Assembly (NCBI GenBank): GCA_047636995.1
Contig: JBLIGQ010000059.1
Coordinates: 1-15,567 of the forward strand
Direction of reading: 5' to 3'
Length of the DNA: 15,567 nucleotides
Source of the DNA: JAQWQB01 sp047636995
GTDB lineage: Bacteria > Bacteroidota > Bacteroidia > Flavobacteriales_D > Sanyastnellaceae
Below are positions 14,774 through 15,567 of the stretch, in pieces (the stretch's first letter is position 1; the number at the start of each line of letters is the position of its first letter). A program made the translations under genes and the position numbers. The notes beneath the pieces were generated by a model. It was not told where the DNA came from. It was given only the letters and a program-made list of their open reading frames with translations, and searched no databases.

Positions 14774-15502
14774 ATGATTAGGACTGTAATAATTGATGAC
14801 GAAGAAGATGCAAGATCAACCTTGCGTGCCTTTTTGAAACAATACTGTCCGCAAGCGGAAGTGGTTGGCGAAGCGGATGGCGTTCAAGAAGGTTATAGGA
14901 AAATCTTGGGCGAAAACCCAGATTTAGTGCTCCTCGACATCCAAATGGAAGATGGAACAGGCTTTGATCTATTGGAAAAAATTCGCTCTCCGCAATTTCA
15001 AGTGATCTTCACTACTGCATTTGACGAATTCGCCATAAAAGCATTCAAGTACAGCGCCATTGACTATTTATTGAAGCCCATTGACCCAGATGAACTAATC
15101 GAGGCCGTTTCAAAAGTAAAACGCACTCCATCAGAGCAGATTGAACATTTGATGGAATATCGAAAAAGGGGTTCTACAGACCGATTGACGTTGAGTTCGC
15201 TTGATGGAATTACCGTGGTCAAAATGGCGAATATCCTTCGTCTTGAATCTGAGTCGAACTACACGAACTTTCATTTGGCAACAGGAGAACGTATTTTGGT
15301 TCCTCGCTCTATGAAAGAATTTGAAGCGTTACTGCCAAAGAGCACCTTCTTTCGTTCGCACCAATCTCACATTATCAATTTAGACTTTGTGAAAAAGTTT
15401 GTGAAAGAGGATGGCGGTTACATTCTTATGAGTGACGGAACAGAAGTGCTTGTTGCACGCAGACGTAAAGACGAGTTTCTCTCCTTCCTCACTGGAAAAT
15501 AA
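14774..15502 (+). CDS. LytTR-family response regulator
   Basis: This 242-residue transcription regulator has an N-terminal receiver domain: acidic pair D8-D9, phosphoacceptor Asp55 in LVLLDIQM, Thr80/Thr81, and Lys101 in YLLKPID. A LytTR DNA-binding domain at about 136-238 shows IVRLES-like ILRLESESNYTNFHL, FFRSHQSHIINLDFVKKF and a basic end, VARRRKDEF. It should bind direct repeats upstream of its targets as a phosphorylated dimer. I chose the ATG at 14774 over a TTG at 14768. TTTG at 14742-14745 and TAACCTTG at 14763-14770, 17 bases apart, resemble a weak promoter of its own, though readthrough from the kinase gene 40 bases upstream is likely. A strong terminator begins at the stop codon. 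Confidence 0.96.
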   Translation: MIRTVIIDDEEDARSTLRAFLKQYCPQAEVVGEADGVQEGYRKILGENPDLVLLDIQMEDGTGFDLLEKIRSPQFQVIFTTAFDEFAIKAFKYSAIDYLLKPIDPDELIEAVSKVKRTPSEQIEHLMEYRKRGSTDRLTLSSLDGITVVKMANILRLESESNYTNFHLATGERILVPRSMKEFEALLPKSTFFRSHQSHIINLDFVKKFVKEDGGYILMSDGTEVLVARRRKDEFLSFLTGK

Positions 15503-15534
15503 AAAAAGGCGAGAACGTTTTCTCACCTTTTTTT
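15501..15534 (+). terminator. rho-independent terminator after the response regulator
   Basis: Seven A plus GG, a C/A mismatch, then GAGAA pairs across the loop CGTT with TTCTC, CC and seven T. The T run makes it a strong plus-strand terminator, and the A run lets it act on the other strand too. It overlaps the stop codon by two bases. Confidence 0.88.
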
Positions 15535-15567
15535 AAGCAATAAGCACCCGTGACCAGCATAGATGAT

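Noticed and set aside
1..15567. Mobile element, CRISPR array, tRNA or toxin-antitoxin explanation for the two broken genes
   Set aside because: I saw no transposase, terminal inverted repeats, regularly spaced repeats, cloverleaf sequence or paired small toxin genes anywhere in the window.

Overview
The window reads as a chromosomal segment of a member of the Bacteroidota, most likely a Flavobacteriales-type organism. The indicators are a secreted enzyme with a C-terminal type IX secretion (T9SS) sorting domain, a DUF3078 protein, a LytS/LytTR two-component pair, almost no Shine-Dalgarno sequences, and repeated exact copies of the Bacteroidota -7 promoter box TAnnTTTG just upstream of start codons. 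Most of the content is ordinary housekeeping and accessory genes. No tRNA, rRNA, CRISPR array, insertion sequence or prophage gene was recognised.

Layout. 1-1803 (+): the 3' part of an AlbA_2-domain gene, coupled by a one-base overlap to a HI0933/YhiN-type flavoprotein. 1877-2284 (+): a small exported charged helical protein, ending at a bidirectional terminator shared with 2324-4273 (-), a secreted amidohydrolase with a T9SS tail. 4274-4586 is a gene-free stretch. 4587-5300 (+): an unrecognised lipoprotein. 5461-5658 (+): a 65-residue coiled-coil protein. 5746-6639 (-): fabD, divergent from a membrane-anchored hypothetical protein at 6789-7316 (+). 7388-8362 (-): a DUF3078 outer-membrane-type protein. 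8392-9190 (-): a broken chimeric gene. 9264-10445 (-): an MFS transporter. 10562-11118 (+): a frameshifted gene remnant. 11176-11778 (+): a MOSC-domain protein. 11805-12224 (+): an unrecognised protein built from 25-residue WL repeats. 12226-13452 (-): an M16 peptidase. 13756-15502 (+): a short LytS-type histidine kinase and its LytTR response regulator, closed by a strong terminator.

The most striking object is the locus at 8392-9190 (-). Its first half is an ECF-type sigma factor, comprising region 2 and the beginning of region 4. Within about a dozen codons it becomes the C-terminal cytoplasmic domain of an MscS mechanosensitive channel. The sigma helix-turn-helix and all MscS membrane segments are absent. 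The sigma half also carries a one-base frameshift at a run of six A. The simplest reading is an in-frame deletion joining two genes, now a pseudogene. An assembly misjoin and a genuine fusion remain possible.

The second object to look at is the 139-residue protein at 11805-12224, with Trp-Leu pairs at exactly 25-residue spacing. A third theme is that several -7 boxes lie so close to the start codon that the transcripts should have very short leaders, or none in the case of the histidine kinase.
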